36,956 nucleotides of DNA from Actinomycetes bacterium (GTDB lineage Bacteria > Actinomycetota > Acidimicrobiia > Acidimicrobiales > Ilumatobacteraceae). Under the pieces are notes generated by a model. The model worked only from the letters and a program-made list of their open reading frames with translations, was not told where the DNA came from and ran no database searches. Shown here piece by piece: positions 7,937 to 18,161 of the stretch. Positions within the stretch are counted from its first letter, which is position 1. The number at the start of each line of letters is the position of its first letter. Where the stretch lies: NCBI GenBank assembly GCA_025351965.1, contig JANXUX010000082.1, positions 1 through 36,956 of the forward strand. The letters run 5' to 3'. The position numbers were made by a program, and so were the translations under genes.

Positions 7937-8566
7937 ATGAGTCTTCCGCCCCCACCTCCCGGTGGCCCGCCGCAGTTCCAGCCTCAGCCCCCGCCCTTCC
8001 AGCAGCCCGGGCCCTACGGTCAACAGCCCGGGCCCTTCCAGCAACCCGTTCCATCCGGTCAGCCGTATCAGCAGTTCCCGGTCGCCGGTGGGTGGCAGCA
8101 GGGGCCGCAGCCGAGTGGCCCGCGGCGGCCGGTGTCGGCCGGTCTGGCGATCGCGGGGCTGGCCTGCACAGCGGTCGCTGCCGTTGGCTCGGTGCTGCCG
8201 TGGGCAACCGTCGACACCAGCGGGTTCGGCGACTACGGGCTCGGTGACATCAGCCAGGACGGGCTCGACGCCGATGGCAAGATCACGATCGTGCTTGCCC
8301 TCATTGCAGCCGGGTTCCTCATTGCTGCGATCGTGACGAAGCGGTTGTGGACGGTCATCACGACGACATCGATCTTCGCGGTCACTGCGCTCATCGCGGT
8401 CGCGGACATCGCCGACGTGAAATCGAGGTTCAACGAACTGGACGGCCTCAGCTTCGGGTTCGAGGTCTCCGTCGGCATCGGCCTCTGGGTCCTCCTGCTC
8501 GCCTCGATCGCCGGAGCGATCGTGTCGTTCATCGCAATCTTCGCCCGTCCCCACCCGATCAGCTGA
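7937..8566 (+). CDS. proline/glutamine-rich four-TM membrane protein, unknown function
   Basis: 209 residues. The first 60 or so are a low-complexity Pro/Gln/Gly tail with repeated blocks such as QQPGPYGQQPGPFQQP, probably cytoplasmic and disordered. Four hydrophobic segments follow: about residues 70-90 (AGLAIAGLACTAVAAVGSVL), 114-133 (ITIVLALIAAGFLIAAIVTK), 137-156 (WTVITTTSIFAVTALIAVAD) and 179-203 (GLWVLLLASIAGAIVSFIAI). This architecture is frequent among uncharacterised actinobacterial membrane proteins; I do not recognise a specific family. It converges on gmk. The reading frame has strong GC codon bias and a leaderless promoter, so it is real. Confidence 0.8.
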   Translation: MSLPPPPPGGPPQFQPQPPPFQQPGPYGQQPGPFQQPVPSGQPYQQFPVAGGWQQGPQPSGPRRPVSAGLAIAGLACTAVAAVGSVLPWATVDTSGFGDYGLGDISQDGLDADGKITIVLALIAAGFLIAAIVTKRLWTVITTTSIFAVTALIAVADIADVKSRFNELDGLSFGFEVSVGIGLWVLLLASIAGAIVSFIAIFARPHPIS

Positions 8567-8599
8567 GCACCTCGGGCAACCGCGGCCGGGGCGCCAGAC

Positions 8600-8613
8600 C
8601 TCTGCGGCCAGAG
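8600..8613. terminator. short hairpin between convergent genes
   Basis: CTCTG-cggc-CAGAG, five base pairs, in the 50-base gap between the membrane protein and gmk ends. There is no T-tract, so terminator activity is doubtful. Confidence 0.25.
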
Positions 8614-8616
8614 CGG

Positions 8617-9183
8617 TCAGGCCGGTGAGCCTGCCGAACGGCAACGGTGGACGATGTCGAGCATCTCGTCGATCGTGCGCTCGAGGTCGTCGTTGACAAC
8701 GACGTGATCCGCGAGTTCGATGCCGATCGGTTCTTCGAGCTCGGCCTTCTGGAGGCGTTCAGCCACCTTGTGATCTGCGTCGCCACGCCCACGCAGGCGC
8801 CGAGCCTGTTCGTCGCGTGACGGTGGCAGAACGAAGATGAGGATGGCCTGGGGCTGCAGCGCCTTGACCTGCTGAGCGCCGTCGACCTCGATCTCGAGCA
8901 CGACGTCTCGGCCCGTGGTGGCATCGGGGTTGGGTGTCCCGTAATAGTTGCCGAGGAATTCGGTCCACTCCAGGAACCCACCCGCCGAGATGCGACGCTC
9001 GAACGCTGCTCGGTCGGCGAACACGTAGGCGTCGTCGGCTTCACCGGCTCGCTGGTCACGTGTCGTCCAACTCCGGGACAACCACAGGCGGGGGTCGCGC
9101 TCGACCAGAGCCTTGACGATCGTGCCCTTGCCCACGCCGCCGGGGCCGGACACGACGATGATGAGCGGCTCGCCCTGGGTCAC
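8617..9183 (-). CDS. gmk: guanylate kinase
   Basis: 188 residues from a GTG at 9183. The P-loop VSGPGGVGKGT lies at residues about 9-19, followed by SRSWTTRDQRAGEADDAYVF (GMP-binding region with the conserved S/T-R-x-x-R pattern), FLEWTEFLGNYYGTP and the VVLEIEVDGAQQVK strand. It phosphorylates GMP to GDP with ATP. It follows mIHF by 16 bases, the standard actinobacterial neighbour, and the pair is probably transcribed from the mihF promoter. The start is uncertain by a few codons because no strong ribosome-binding site is visible. Confidence 0.94.
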   Translation of the reverse strand: MTQGEPLIIVVSGPGGVGKGTIVKALVERDPRLWLSRSWTTRDQRAGEADDAYVFADRAAFERRISAGGFLEWTEFLGNYYGTPNPDATTGRDVVLEIEVDGAQQVKALQPQAILIFVLPPSRDEQARRLRGRGDADHKVAERLQKAELEEPIGIELADHVVVNDDLERTIDEMLDIVHRCRSAGSPA

Positions 9184-9199
9184 GTGAGCCGCCGTGACG

Positions 9200-9511
9200 C
9201 TATTTGCCGAGTTGCTCGAGCAACGACTGCTTCTGCTGGGCGCCAAGGCCCTGGACGCGGCGGTTGTCGGCGATGCCGATCTCTTCCATGACCTTGCGGG
9301 CCTTGACCTTGCCGACTCCGGGCAGGGACTCGAGCAGCGAAACGACCTTCAACTTGCCGACGGTCGAGTCGGTCGACTGCAGCGCCTCGGCGAGGCTGAC
9401 CGAGCCGAGCTTCAGCTTGGTCTTGAACTCGGCACGTGCGGAGCGAGCTTCAGCGGCCTTGGCCAATGCGTTCGCGCGTTGTTCCGGGGTGAGTGCGGGA
9501 GGTGTTGCCAT
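9200..9511 (-). CDS. mihF: integration host factor, actinobacterial type (mIHF)
   Basis: 103 residues, the normal size of the actinobacterial IHF, which is unrelated to the HU/IHF fold of proteobacteria. The C-terminal helix-two-turn-helix region is recognised by LKVVSLLESLPGVGKVKARKVMEEIGI and ends in RRVQGLGAQQKQSLLEQLG. The N-terminal part is a charged Ala/Arg/Lys helix. It binds and bends DNA and is essential in mycobacteria. A TACAGT box is six bases upstream of the ATG, giving a leaderless message. Gene order mihF-gmk behind the pyrimidine genes is the conserved actinobacterial arrangement. Confidence 0.95.
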   Translation of the reverse strand: MATPPALTPEQRANALAKAAEARSARAEFKTKLKLGSVSLAEALQSTDSTVGKLKVVSLLESLPGVGKVKARKVMEEIGIADNRRVQGLGAQQKQSLLEQLGK

Positions 9512-9517
9512 GAGTCC

Positions 9518-9523
9518 ACTGTA
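9518..9523 (-). promoter_or_regulatory. -10 box of leaderless mihF promoter
   Basis: TACAGT (within TATACAGT) on the minus strand, six bases (ggactc) before the mihF ATG. It separates mihF-gmk from the upstream pyrD as its own unit. Confidence 0.6.
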
Positions 9524-9579
9524 TAGCCCCCACGCTGGATGTTTGGTGATCACCCGTGCTGCGCACGCGGCGACAGGGG

Positions 9580-10488
9580 TCACCCGACAGCCCCGATGAC
9601 CTGGTCGAACGAGCTGATACCCTCCGTCACAGCCCAGCTGAAAAGGTCGTCGAGGATGGCCCACGGAGCGCCCGGATCGGCGAAAGTCGCCGTGCCGACC
9701 TGAATCGCCGACGCTCCGGCGAGCATCAGCTCGAGTGCGTCGCGGGCGCACGTGACACCACCCACTCCGATGATCGGCAGGGTCGGCAACGCCTGGTGCA
9801 CGTCGAACACCGAGCGCACCGCGACCGGGTGGATTGCCCGTCCGGAGAGGCCGCCACCACCGTTGCCGAGCGTCGGCAGCCGGGTGTCGACATCGATCAC
9901 CATGCCGAGCACGGTGTTGATCAGGGTGACTGCGTCGGCGCCCGCGTCGGCCACTGCAGTCGCGACGTCGACGAGCCGATCGGTGTTCGGGCTGAGCTTG
10001 GCCCAGCGTGGTTTGGCGCAGACGGCAGTTGCGGCGACGACCTCGGCGCTGAGTGCGGCGTCGTGGGCGAAGATGCCACGACGGCCCTCCAGGTTCGGGC
10101 ACGACAGGTTGACCTCGACCGCGATCACGGTGTCGCGGAGCTCGCCGTCGAGGCCGGCGAGTTGCTCGGCCGCGGCCGCGTAGTCGGCGACCGAACGGCC
10201 CCAGATGCTGACGACGACCTGCGCGCCGACGGCGCTCAGGGCGGGCAGGTCGGTGGCGATCCATGCAGGAACACCGGGGCCTTGCAGGCCAACAGCGTTG
10301 ATCATCCCCTGCGTCGTCGGATGCACGCGTGGCGCGGGGTTGCCGGCCCACGGGTACGCCGCGAGCGACTTGGCGACGAACGCACCGAGACGACCGAGAT
10401 CGCCGTAGGGGGCGAGCTCGACCGAGTGCCCGGCGGTGCCCGAGGCGGTCATCACCGGGTTTGCCAGACGCACCGAGCCGACGCTCAC
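9580..10488 (-). CDS. pyrD: dihydroorotate dehydrogenase, class 1 (1B-like)
   Basis: 302 residues from the GTG at 10488. FMN-barrel signatures are LANPVMTASGTAGHS near the N-terminus, the NLSCPNLEG segment holding the catalytic Cys of class 1 enzymes, AKLSPN, TLINTVLGM, GNGGGGLSGRAIHPVA and IIGVGGV. It oxidises dihydroorotate to orotate. The GTG is chosen because family members begin a few residues before LANPVMTASG. A TTG at 10626 in the same frame overlaps the carB stop by four bases and would add 46 Ser/Arg-rich residues; that longer form cannot be excluded. No pyrK partner is in the window, and pyrF, often found here in actinobacteria, is absent. Confidence 0.9.
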   Translation of the reverse strand: MSVGSVRLANPVMTASGTAGHSVELAPYGDLGRLGAFVAKSLAAYPWAGNPAPRVHPTTQGMINAVGLQGPGVPAWIATDLPALSAVGAQVVVSIWGRSVADYAAAAEQLAGLDGELRDTVIAVEVNLSCPNLEGRRGIFAHDAALSAEVVAATAVCAKPRWAKLSPNTDRLVDVATAVADAGADAVTLINTVLGMVIDVDTRLPTLGNGGGGLSGRAIHPVAVRSVFDVHQALPTLPIIGVGGVTCARDALELMLAGASAIQVGTATFADPGAPWAILDDLFSWAVTEGISSFDQVIGAVG

Positions 10489-10622
10489 CGAGGGATCGAA
10501 CGCAACCGGCCGCTTCGATGCAGCGACCGCCCGGTCCCGGCTCGACGGGATCCGGAACCGGTTCACGGCTGCACCAGGTTCACGCTGGGCCCCGACCGAA
10601 CGGCCCACGACCGAGCAGCTCG

Positions 10623-13600
10623 TCAACGAGCAGCATGATATTCCTGGAGCGAACGCACCTCGATCGGCCGGCCGGCCTGCTCGGCCAGACCTTGCACCGC
10701 CGCGAGGCCCGCTTCGACGGTGGTCACCGAACTGACCTGATTGACATTCGCTGCCTTGCGGATCCGCTCGCCGTCGGTGCGACCGCCGCGGCCCTGCGGG
10801 GTGTTGATCACGAAGCTGACCTTGCCGTCGGCGATCAGGTCGACCGCGGTCACCTCGGCACCCTCGCTGACCTTGCCGACGACCTGGTCGACCGGCAGCC
10901 CGAACCGCTCGAGGTACGCCGCGGTCCCGACCGTCGCAGCGATGCCCAGGCCGAGCTCGCGCAGCCGTTTGGCCACCACGATCCCGGCCGGCTTGTCCCC
11001 ATCGGCCAGGGAGAGGAACACCGTGCCCGATGTCGGCAGCAGCGTGCCGGCCGCGAGTTCGGCCTTGAAGAACGCCTGTCCGAACGTCGGAGCGATGCCC
11101 ATGACCTCGCCGGTCGAGCGCATCTCCGGCCCGAGCGCGGTATCGACCTCCGGGAACCGGCTGAACGGCAGCACGGCTTCTTTGACGCTGACATGTCCGT
11201 TCTGGACCGGCGGCACGAGCAGTCCCTCCTCACGGAGCTCGGCGAGCGTCGCCCCGAGCATGACGCGGGTCGCAACCTTGGCCAGCGGTACGCCCGTGGC
11301 CTTGGCCACGAACGGCACCGTGCGGCTGGCGCGCGGGTTGGCCTCGATCACGTAGACCGTCGTGCCGAGCACAGCGAACTGCACGTTGATCAGTCCGCGC
11401 ACGTCGAGCGCCGCAGCGATCGATTCGGTGTAGGACTCGATGACCTCCACGACCCAACTCGGCAATGTCTGCGGCGGGATCGCACAGGCCGAGTCTCCGC
11501 TGTGCACACCCGCTTCTTCGACGTGCTCCATGACACCGCCGATGAGCACCTCACCGGTGTGATCGCGCACAGCGTCGACATCCACCTCGGTGGCGTCCTC
11601 GAGGAACCGGTCGACGAGCACCGGCCGCTCGGCGGACAGGCCGCCCTCTTTGCCGAGACTGCCGAAGCCGGTCAGTTCGGCCATCGCCCGAGCGAGGTGA
11701 TTGCGGTCGTGGACGATCTGCATGCCGCGCCCACCCAGTACGTAGCTCGGCCTCACGAGCACCGGGAAGCCGACCGTGTCGACGATGGACAGGGCCTGCT
11801 CCAGGTCGATGGCCGTGCCGCCGGACGGCTGCGGGATGTGCAGGCTCTGGCAGAGCGCAGCCCACTTTTCGCGGTCCTCGGCGAGGTCGATGGACGCGGG
11901 CGAGGTGCCTGCGACGAGATCGACCGGAATCAGTCCGGCCAGCTTCAGCGGCGTCTGGCCGCCGAGCGAGACAATGACTTTCGGAGCCACTCCGCCGCTG
12001 GACAAGGTCTCGGCAGCGATGACGTTGAGCACGTCCTCCTGCGTCAGCGGCTCGAAGTAGAGACGGTCGCTCGTGTCGTAGTCGGTACTGACGGTCTCGG
12101 GATTGCAGTTGACCATGATGGTCTCGAAGCCGGCATCACGCAGGCTGAACGAGGCGTGTACGCAGCAGTAGTCGAACTCGATTCCTTGGCCGATCCGGTT
12201 GGGACCGCTGCCGAGGATGATGACCTTCTCCCGGTCCGACGGCTGGACCTCGTTCTCGTCCTCGTAGGTGCTGTAGTGGTACGGCGTCTTCGCCGCGAAC
12301 TCGGCGGCACAGGTGTCGACCGTCTTGTAGGTCGGGATCACCCCGAGCGCCTCGCGCGCCGTGCGCACGGCGGACTCCGTGGTCGTCCACAGGTATGCCA
12401 ACTGGGCGTCACTGAAGCCGAGCCGCTTGGCCCGGCGCCACTCGGCGCGGGTCAGGTCGGCCGGACCGGCGTGGGTGGCCAGCTCCTCGCGCTTTTCGAT
12501 GATGATGCTCATCTGGTCGAGGAACCACGGGTCGACGCGATTCGCATCGTGGATCCGCTCGATGCTGACGCGGCGGCGCAGGAGCTCGCCGATCTGGAAG
12601 ATCCGCTCGGGCGTGGGCTTGCCGGTCGCAGTGAGCAGTGCCTCGTCGGTCTGCTCGGCGTACTGGGCCTCGGCCGGATCGCAGTTCAGCCCGAAGCGGC
12701 CCTGCTCGAGCGAGCGCAGACCCTTCTGCAGGCTCTCCGGGAACGTCCGGCCGATCGACATCGCCTCGCCGACGCTCTGCATCTGCGGCCCGAGGACACC
12801 ACTGGTGCCGGGCAGCTTCTCGAACGCCCAGCGCGGGATCTTGGTGACGACGTAATCGATGGTCGGCTCGAAGCTGGCCGGCGTCATCTTGGTGATGTCG
12901 TTGGGGATCTCGTCGAGCGTGTAGCCGACCGCGAGCTTCGCGGCGATCTTGGCGATCGGGAAGCCGGTCGCCTTCGACGCGAGCGCGGAGGAACGTGACA
13001 CGCGCGGGTTCATCTCGATGACCACCTGCTCGCCCGTCAGCGGATTGACCGCGAACTGCACGTTCGAACCGCCGGTCTCCACACCGACCCTGCGGATGCA
13101 CGCAAACGCCGCGTCGCGCATCTGCTGGTACTCGACGTCGCTGAGCGTCTGTGCCGGGGCGACCGTGATCGAGTCGCCGGTGTGGACGCCCATGGGATCA
13201 ACGTTCTCGATCGAGCAGATGATCACGCAGTTGTCGTTGCGGTCGCGCATCACCTCCAGCTCGTACTCCTTCCACCCGGCGATGCTCGTCTCGATGAGGA
13301 TCTCCCCGATCGGGCTGGCGGCGATGCCGTTGGACGCCAGCGTCTCGAACTCGGCCTGGGTGGAGGCAATACCCGTGCCGCGACCGCCGAGGATGTACGC
13401 GGGACGGACAATGCAGGGCAGGCCGATCGACTTGATCACCTCGAGTGCTTCGGCGATGTCGTGGGCGATGCCGCTCTTGGGCACGGCGAGGCCGATCTCG
13501 ATCATCGCGATCTTGAACTTCTCGCGGTCCTCGGCCGTGGCGATGGCCTCGGCGTTGGCGCCGATCAGCTCGGGTGTTCCGGGCACGCCGACGAGGCCAC

Positions 13601-13913
13601 GCTCGAACAGCGTCATCGCGATGTTCAGCGCGGTCTGGCCGCCCATCGTCGCCAGCACGGCATCGGGCCGTTCGCGCTCGATGATGCTGGCCACGACCTC
13701 GGGGGTCAGCGGCTCGATGTAGGTCGCGTCGGCGAAGTCCGGGTCGGTCATGATCGTCGCCGGGTTCGAGTTGGCGAGGATGACGCGATAGCCCTCCTCG
13801 CGCAGGACGCGACAGGCCTGGGAGCCGCTGTAGTCGAACTCGCAAGCCTGGCCGATCACGATCGGGCCGCTGCCGATGATCAGGATGCTGTGGATGTCGG
13901 TGCGCTTGGGCAT
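10623..13913 (-). CDS. carB: carbamoyl-phosphate synthase large subunit
   Basis: 1096 residues, full length. Two homologous ATP-grasp halves are visible: the first with [18 protein letters not shown] at residues about 12-29 and [11 protein letters not shown], the second with [19 protein letters not shown] at about 571-589 and [12 protein letters not shown]. The C-terminal about 140 residues form the MGS-like allosteric domain ([20 protein letters not shown] ... [15 protein letters not shown]). It makes carbamoyl phosphate from bicarbonate, ATP and ammonia delivered by CarA, for pyrimidines and arginine. The ATG overlaps the carA stop by one base. All expected motifs are intact. Confidence 0.97.
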   Translation of the reverse strand: MPKRTDIHSILIIGSGPIVIGQACEFDYSGSQACRVLREEGYRVILANSNPATIMTDPDFADATYIEPLTPEVVASIIERERPDAVLATMGGQTALNIAMTLFERGLVGVPGTPELIGANAEAIATAEDREKFKIAMIEIGLAVPKSGIAHDIAEALEVIKSIGLPCIVRPAYILGGRGTGIASTQAEFETLASNGIAASPIGEILIETSIAGWKEYELEVMRDRNDNCVIICSIENVDPMGVHTGDSITVAPAQTLSDVEYQQMRDAAFACIRRVGVETGGSNVQFAVNPLTGEQVVIEMNPRVSRSSALASKATGFPIAKIAAKLAVGYTLDEIPNDITKMTPASFEPTIDYVVTKIPRWAFEKLPGTSGVLGPQMQSVGEAMSIGRTFPESLQKGLRSLEQGRFGLNCDPAEAQYAEQTDEALLTATGKPTPERIFQIGELLRRRVSIERIHDANRVDPWFLDQMSIIIEKREELATHAGPADLTRAEWRRAKRLGFSDAQLAYLWTTTESAVRTAREALGVIPTYKTVDTCAAEFAAKTPYHYSTYEDENEVQPSDREKVIILGSGPNRIGQGIEFDYCCVHASFSLRDAGFETIMVNCNPETVSTDYDTSDRLYFEPLTQEDVLNVIAAETLSSGGVAPKVIVSLGGQTPLKLAGLIPVDLVAGTSPASIDLAEDREKWAALCQSLHIPQPSGGTAIDLEQALSIVDTVGFPVLVRPSYVLGGRGMQIVHDRNHLARAMAELTGFGSLGKEGGLSAERPVLVDRFLEDATEVDVDAVRDHTGEVLIGGVMEHVEEAGVHSGDSACAIPPQTLPSWVVEVIESYTESIAAALDVRGLINVQFAVLGTTVYVIEANPRASRTVPFVAKATGVPLAKVATRVMLGATLAELREEGLLVPPVQNGHVSVKEAVLPFSRFPEVDTALGPEMRSTGEVMGIAPTFGQAFFKAELAAGTLLPTSGTVFLSLADGDKPAGIVVAKRLRELGLGIAATVGTAAYLERFGLPVDQVVGKVSEGAEVTAVDLIADGKVSFVINTPQGRGGRTDGERIRKAANVNQVSSVTTVEAGLAAVQGLAEQAGRPIEVRSLQEYHAAR

Positions 13914-15133
13914 CAGACGGCGCTCGCTTCGGACAGGACCGGTGTGGCGATGCCCAGCTCGACTGCGGGAAGGCCCGGTGTGCGGGCGGGCGGGGTGCGC
14001 CGGATCAGCGGTTTGTCGCGCCAGTCCGTGGGGTTGCGCATCATTTCGTCGAAGACGCCGAAGAGGTAGCTCGCGTCGTGTGGACCGGGGCCGGCTTCAG
14101 GGTGGTACTGCACGCTGAACGCCGCTTCGCCGCGGACCCACATGCCCTCGTTGGTGTGGTCGTTGAGGTTGACGTGAGTGACCTCGACGCGGTCGCCGAG
14201 GCTGTCCGGGTCGACGCAGAAGTTGTGGTTCTGGCTGGTGATCTCGATCTTGCCGCTCGCTTCATGTCGTACCGGGTGGTTGCCGCCGTGATGGCCGAAC
14301 GGCAGCTTGAACGTGGAGCCGCCGATGGCCAGGCCGAGCAGCTGGTGGCCGAGGCAGATGCCGAACACCGGGACCCGACCGATCAGGTTGCGGATCGACT
14401 CGACGGCGTAGTCGACGACCTCGGGGTCCCCCGGTCCGTTGGACAGGAACACACCACTCGGCGAGAGCGCGAGGACTTCGTCGGCCGTGGTCGACGCGGG
14501 AACCACCGTCACCGTGCCGAGCGTGGCGAGGTGATCGATGATCGAGTACTTGATGCCGAAGTCGTAGGCGACGATGCGACGTTCGCCGCCGCCAACGGTG
14601 TATGCAGCCGGCGTCGTGACCTGGGCGACGAGGTCGACGCCATCCGTGCCCGGCTCGGCCTTCGCGCCAGCGAGCAGCGTCGCCGTGTCGGCGCTGCCGA
14701 ACGCCCCGCTCATCGCACCGGTGTCGCGCAGCAGTCGTGTCAGCCGGCGGGTGTCGATGCCGGCAATACCCGGAACGCCGTAACGACGCAGCGTCGCGTC
14801 GAGATGAGCCTCGGAACGGTGGTTGGACTCGCGTCGGGCGAGGTCGCGTACGACCACGCCACGGCAGAACAGCCGGCGGGACTCGAAGTCGGCCAGCGAT
14901 GAGCCGTAGTTGCCGATGTGCGGGTAGGTGAAGGTGATGATCTGGCCGGCGTAGCTCGGATCGGTCAACACCTCCTGGTAGCCGCTGAGCACGGTGTTGA
15001 ACACCACCTCGCCGCTCGCGACACCCGACTCCGGGATGGCGCCGATCAGCTCGCCCTCGAACACGCTGCCGTCGGCGAGCACGAGTGCGCCCTCGACGAT
15101 GGGTCTCTTGGCCACGATCGATTGTGGGCTCAT
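13913..15133 (-). CDS. carA: carbamoyl-phosphate synthase small subunit
   Basis: 406 residues. The N-terminal CarA-specific domain begins [19 protein letters not shown] and includes [21 protein letters not shown]. The C-terminal class I glutamine amidotransferase has the catalytic Cys in [13 protein letters not shown] and the His-Glu pair in [13 protein letters not shown]. It hydrolyses glutamine and passes ammonia to CarB. An AGAAGGATCC ribosome-binding site precedes the ATG, and a TAGACT -10 box lies in the 73-base gap after pyrC, so carA-carB-pyrD may be made both from the pyrR promoter and from its own. Confidence 0.97.
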   Translation of the reverse strand: MSPQSIVAKRPIVEGALVLADGSVFEGELIGAIPESGVASGEVVFNTVLSGYQEVLTDPSYAGQIITFTYPHIGNYGSSLADFESRRLFCRGVVVRDLARRESNHRSEAHLDATLRRYGVPGIAGIDTRRLTRLLRDTGAMSGAFGSADTATLLAGAKAEPGTDGVDLVAQVTTPAAYTVGGGERRIVAYDFGIKYSIIDHLATLGTVTVVPASTTADEVLALSPSGVFLSNGPGDPEVVDYAVESIRNLIGRVPVFGICLGHQLLGLAIGGSTFKLPFGHHGGNHPVRHEASGKIEITSQNHNFCVDPDSLGDRVEVTHVNLNDHTNEGMWVRGEAAFSVQYHPEAGPGPHDASYLFGVFDEMMRNPTDWRDKPLIRRTPPARTPGLPAVELGIATPVLSEASAV

Positions 15134-15158
15134 GTGGGATCCTTCTGCATAACAATCC

Positions 15159-15164
15159 AGTCTA
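15159..15164 (-). promoter_or_regulatory. candidate -10 box of internal carA promoter
   Basis: TAGACT on the minus strand, 25 bases before the carA ATG, with an AGAAGGATCC ribosome-binding site between. The surrounding 73-base pyrC-carA gap is AT-richer than the genes. No convincing -35 box. Confidence 0.4.
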
Positions 15165-15206
15165 GTGCATGATCATTCATTGTCGCCGACGAGATTCGGG
15201 GTTCGG

Positions 15207-16481
15207 TCATCGCTGAGCCTCGCCGTCGATCACGGTCGGGATGCCGCGAAGCAGGGTGTGGCGAACCTTGCCGCGCACCGAACGGCCGGCATACGGCGTG
15301 TTCCGACTCTTGCTGGCCAGGCCTGCCGCCGTGACCCTCCAGTTGAGGTCCGGGTCGAACACGGTGATGTTCGCCGGTGCGCCGACCTCGATGTCGCGTC
15401 CGTGCCGATCGGCGACACCGGCGATGGCCGCAGGCCGCCAGGACAACAGGGCGACGACCTGGCCCAGGTCGAGGCCGAGCTCGCTGATCGAGAGCGCCAG
15501 CGAAGTCTCCAGACCGAGCATCCCCGGCGGGGCCTGGTCGAGCGGCATCTCCTTGGATTCGGACACGTGCGGGGCGTGGTCGGTGGCGATTGCATCGATC
15601 GTGCCGTCGGCGAGGCCCCGCTTGACGGCGGCGATGTCGGCTGCCTCACGCAGCGGCGGGTTGACCTTGAAGATCGGGTCGAAGCCGCTCAGCGACTCGT
15701 CGGTGAGGGTGAAGTGGTGCGGCGCCGCCTCGGCGGTCACGAGCAGGCCTTCGGCCTTGGCCCCCCGGACGAGATCGACACTCTTCGCCGTTGACAGGTG
15801 CAGGAAATGCACCGGCGCACCGGTCAGGCGGGACAGCTCGATGTCGCGGAACACCATCAGCTCCTCGGCGACCGACGGCCATCCCGGCACACCGAGACGC
15901 GAGCAGCAGCCGCCCTCGTGCATGACCGCACCCTCGGTCAAGCGGCTGACCTCGCAGTGTTGGGCGAGCACGATGCCGAGGCTCTTGCCGTACTCGAGCG
16001 CGCGGCGCATCAGCAGCGGGTCCTGCACGCCTGTGCCGTCGTCGGTGAAGATGTGGACCCCGGCTGCGGCAAGCTCGGAAAACGGTGCGAGGGTCTCGCC
16101 GAGGCGACCCATCGTGATGCAGCCACTCGGTAGCACCTCGCACAGTCCGGCTTGCTCGCCGAGGCGGCGCACCATCTGCACCACCGCCAAGCTGTCGTGG
16201 GGCGGCTCGGTGTTCGGCATCGCGACGACCGCTGTGAACCCACCTCGGGCCGCAGCCCGGGATCCGGTCTCGATCGTCTCGGCTTCCTCGCGGCCGGGCT
16301 GGCGGAGATGGACATGGAGGTCGACGAATCCGGGGCTGACCATGCAGCCCGACGCATCGAGCTCGACGTCGCCGCTGAGGTTCGCGCCGACCTCGGTGAC
16401 GACGCCATCGGCGATGCGCACGTCCCCACGTTGCTCACCGCGCCGATCGAGGACGGTGCCGTTCTTGATCACAACACTCAT
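15207..16481 (-). CDS. pyrC: dihydroorotase
   Basis: 424 residues, a type I (PyrC/AllB-like) amidohydrolase. The metal-binding HxH motif is in GFVDLHVHLRQPG near residues 55-67; further metal ligands lie in LAQHCEVSRLTEG, FLHLSTAKSVDLV and the catalytic Asp segment AIATDHAPHVSESK. It cyclises carbamoyl aspartate to dihydroorotate. The ATG at 16481 follows the pyrB stop by one base, which makes upstream in-frame candidates inside pyrB unlikely. Confidence 0.96.
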   Translation of the reverse strand: MSVVIKNGTVLDRRGEQRGDVRIADGVVTEVGANLSGDVELDASGCMVSPGFVDLHVHLRQPGREEAETIETGSRAAARGGFTAVVAMPNTEPPHDSLAVVQMVRRLGEQAGLCEVLPSGCITMGRLGETLAPFSELAAAGVHIFTDDGTGVQDPLLMRRALEYGKSLGIVLAQHCEVSRLTEGAVMHEGGCCSRLGVPGWPSVAEELMVFRDIELSRLTGAPVHFLHLSTAKSVDLVRGAKAEGLLVTAEAAPHHFTLTDESLSGFDPIFKVNPPLREAADIAAVKRGLADGTIDAIATDHAPHVSESKEMPLDQAPPGMLGLETSLALSISELGLDLGQVVALLSWRPAAIAGVADRHGRDIEVGAPANITVFDPDLNWRVTAAGLASKSRNTPYAGRSVRGKVRHTLLRGIPTVIDGEAQR

Positions 16482-16482
16482 G

Positions 16483-17417
16483 TCAGGCCTCCCCAGCCAG
16501 TCCGGATCCGGAACCCAAGAGATGGAACAGCACGGCCATCCGCACCGCGACACCGTTGGTGACCTGCTGGGCGATGACGGAGCCGGGCAGCTCCGACGGA
16601 TCCACGGCCATCTCCACACCGCGGTTCATCGGCCCAGGATGCATGATCAGGGTGTGCGTTTGCAGCCGCTCGGCGCGGTCGGGTGTCAGCCCGAAGTTGG
16701 CGGTGTACTCACGCAGGCTGGGTACGAGCGCCTCGTGCATGCGCTCACGCTGCATCCGCAGCATGTAGAGCACGTCGACCTTGTCGACGATGTCGTCGAT
16801 GTGGTGCACGACCTCGACCGGCCAGCCTTCGAGCGAGGGCGGCAGCAGGGTGATCGGCGCCACCAGGGTCACACGCGCACCCATCGCGGCGAAGGCCCAG
16901 ACGTCGCTGCGCGCAACCCGGCTGTGCTTGATGTCGCCGACGATCGCGATGTGCAGCCCGTCGAAACCCTCCGGACGGTTCAGTGCGGTGCGGATCGTGT
17001 AGCAGTCGAGCAGGGCCTGCGTCGGGTGCTCGTGCCAGCCGTCGCCGGCGTTGACGACACTCGCCTCGGTCCACCGGCTGATCTGCCACGGCACGCCGCT
17101 CGACTTGTGGCGCACGACGAAGGCGTCGACGCCCATCGCCGCCACCGTCTCGATCGTGTCGCGCAGGCTCTCACCCTTGTTGACGCTGCTCGTGCCCACA
17201 CTGAATGTCATCGTGTCCGCGCTCAGCCGCTTGGCCGCAGTCTCGAAGCTGAGCCGGGTACGGGTGCTGTCCTCGAAGAACAGGCTGACGACGGTCTTGC
17301 CGCGCAGCGCCGGAACCTTGGGGATCGGACGGCGATTGACCTCGGCCATGTGGTCGCTGAGATCGAGTAGATGGCGCAGCCCGTCGGGACCGAGTTCGTC
17401 GATGGAGCGGAGGTGCT

Positions 17418-17421
<4 letters not shown>
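16483..17421 (-). CDS. pyrB: aspartate carbamoyltransferase catalytic subunit
   Basis: 312 residues from a GTG at 17421 that overlaps the pyrR stop by four bases (GTGA). The carbamoyl-phosphate loop FFEDSTRTRLSFE lies near residues 48-60, followed by KGESLRDT, HPTQALLD, the aspartate-domain VGDIKHSRVARSD and the C-terminal MHPGPMNRGVEM. It condenses carbamoyl phosphate and aspartate, the committed step of pyrimidine synthesis. No regulatory pyrI chain is present, as usual for actinobacteria. Confidence 0.97.
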
Positions 17422-18056
<635 letters not shown>

Positions 18057-18079
18057 ACGTGCATGTTCTCCTCCGTTCG

Positions 18080-18093
18080 GGCCTCTCGGGACC
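18080..18093 (-). promoter_or_regulatory. PyrR-binding RNA element in pyrR leader
   Basis: The minus strand reads GGTCCCGAGAGGCC, matching the known PyrR-binding loop consensus ARUCCNGNGAGGYU at 12 of 14 positions, flanked by CGGG and CCCG that can close the stem. A GGAGGAG ribosome-binding site starts six bases after it. This placement suggests PyrR blocks translation rather than causing termination, since no attenuator hairpin is seen. The mechanism is inference. Confidence 0.75.
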
Positions 18094-18113
18094 CGTTTGA
18101 CGGCTGAGCCATG

Positions 18114-18119
18114 AACATA
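18114..18119 (-). promoter_or_regulatory. -10 box of pyrR promoter
   Basis: TATGTT on the minus strand in an otherwise GC-rich gap. A start about seven bases downstream would give a leader of roughly 50 bases that contains the whole PyrR element. No clear -35. Confidence 0.5.
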
Positions 18120-18122
18120 GCA

Positions 18123-18137
18123 GAGGCGGGAGGCCTC
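18123..18137 (-). terminator. weak hairpin after the GT-C operon
   Basis: GAGGC-ctccc-GCCTC on the minus strand, between the stop of the membrane glycosyltransferase gene and the pyrR -10 box. Only five base pairs and no T-tract, so low confidence. Confidence 0.25.
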
Positions 18138-18161
18138 AGGGTTCGACGCGACGACGTGCCA

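Noticed and set aside
10329-12998. An 889-codon open frame on the plus strand opposite carB
   Set aside because: It is antisense to carB and arises from high GC at third codon positions; its translation is Arg/Asp/His-rich with no domain.
15241-17370. A 709-codon open frame on the plus strand opposite pyrC and pyrB
   Set aside because: Shadow of two well-supported genes; composition is biased and no family is recognisable.
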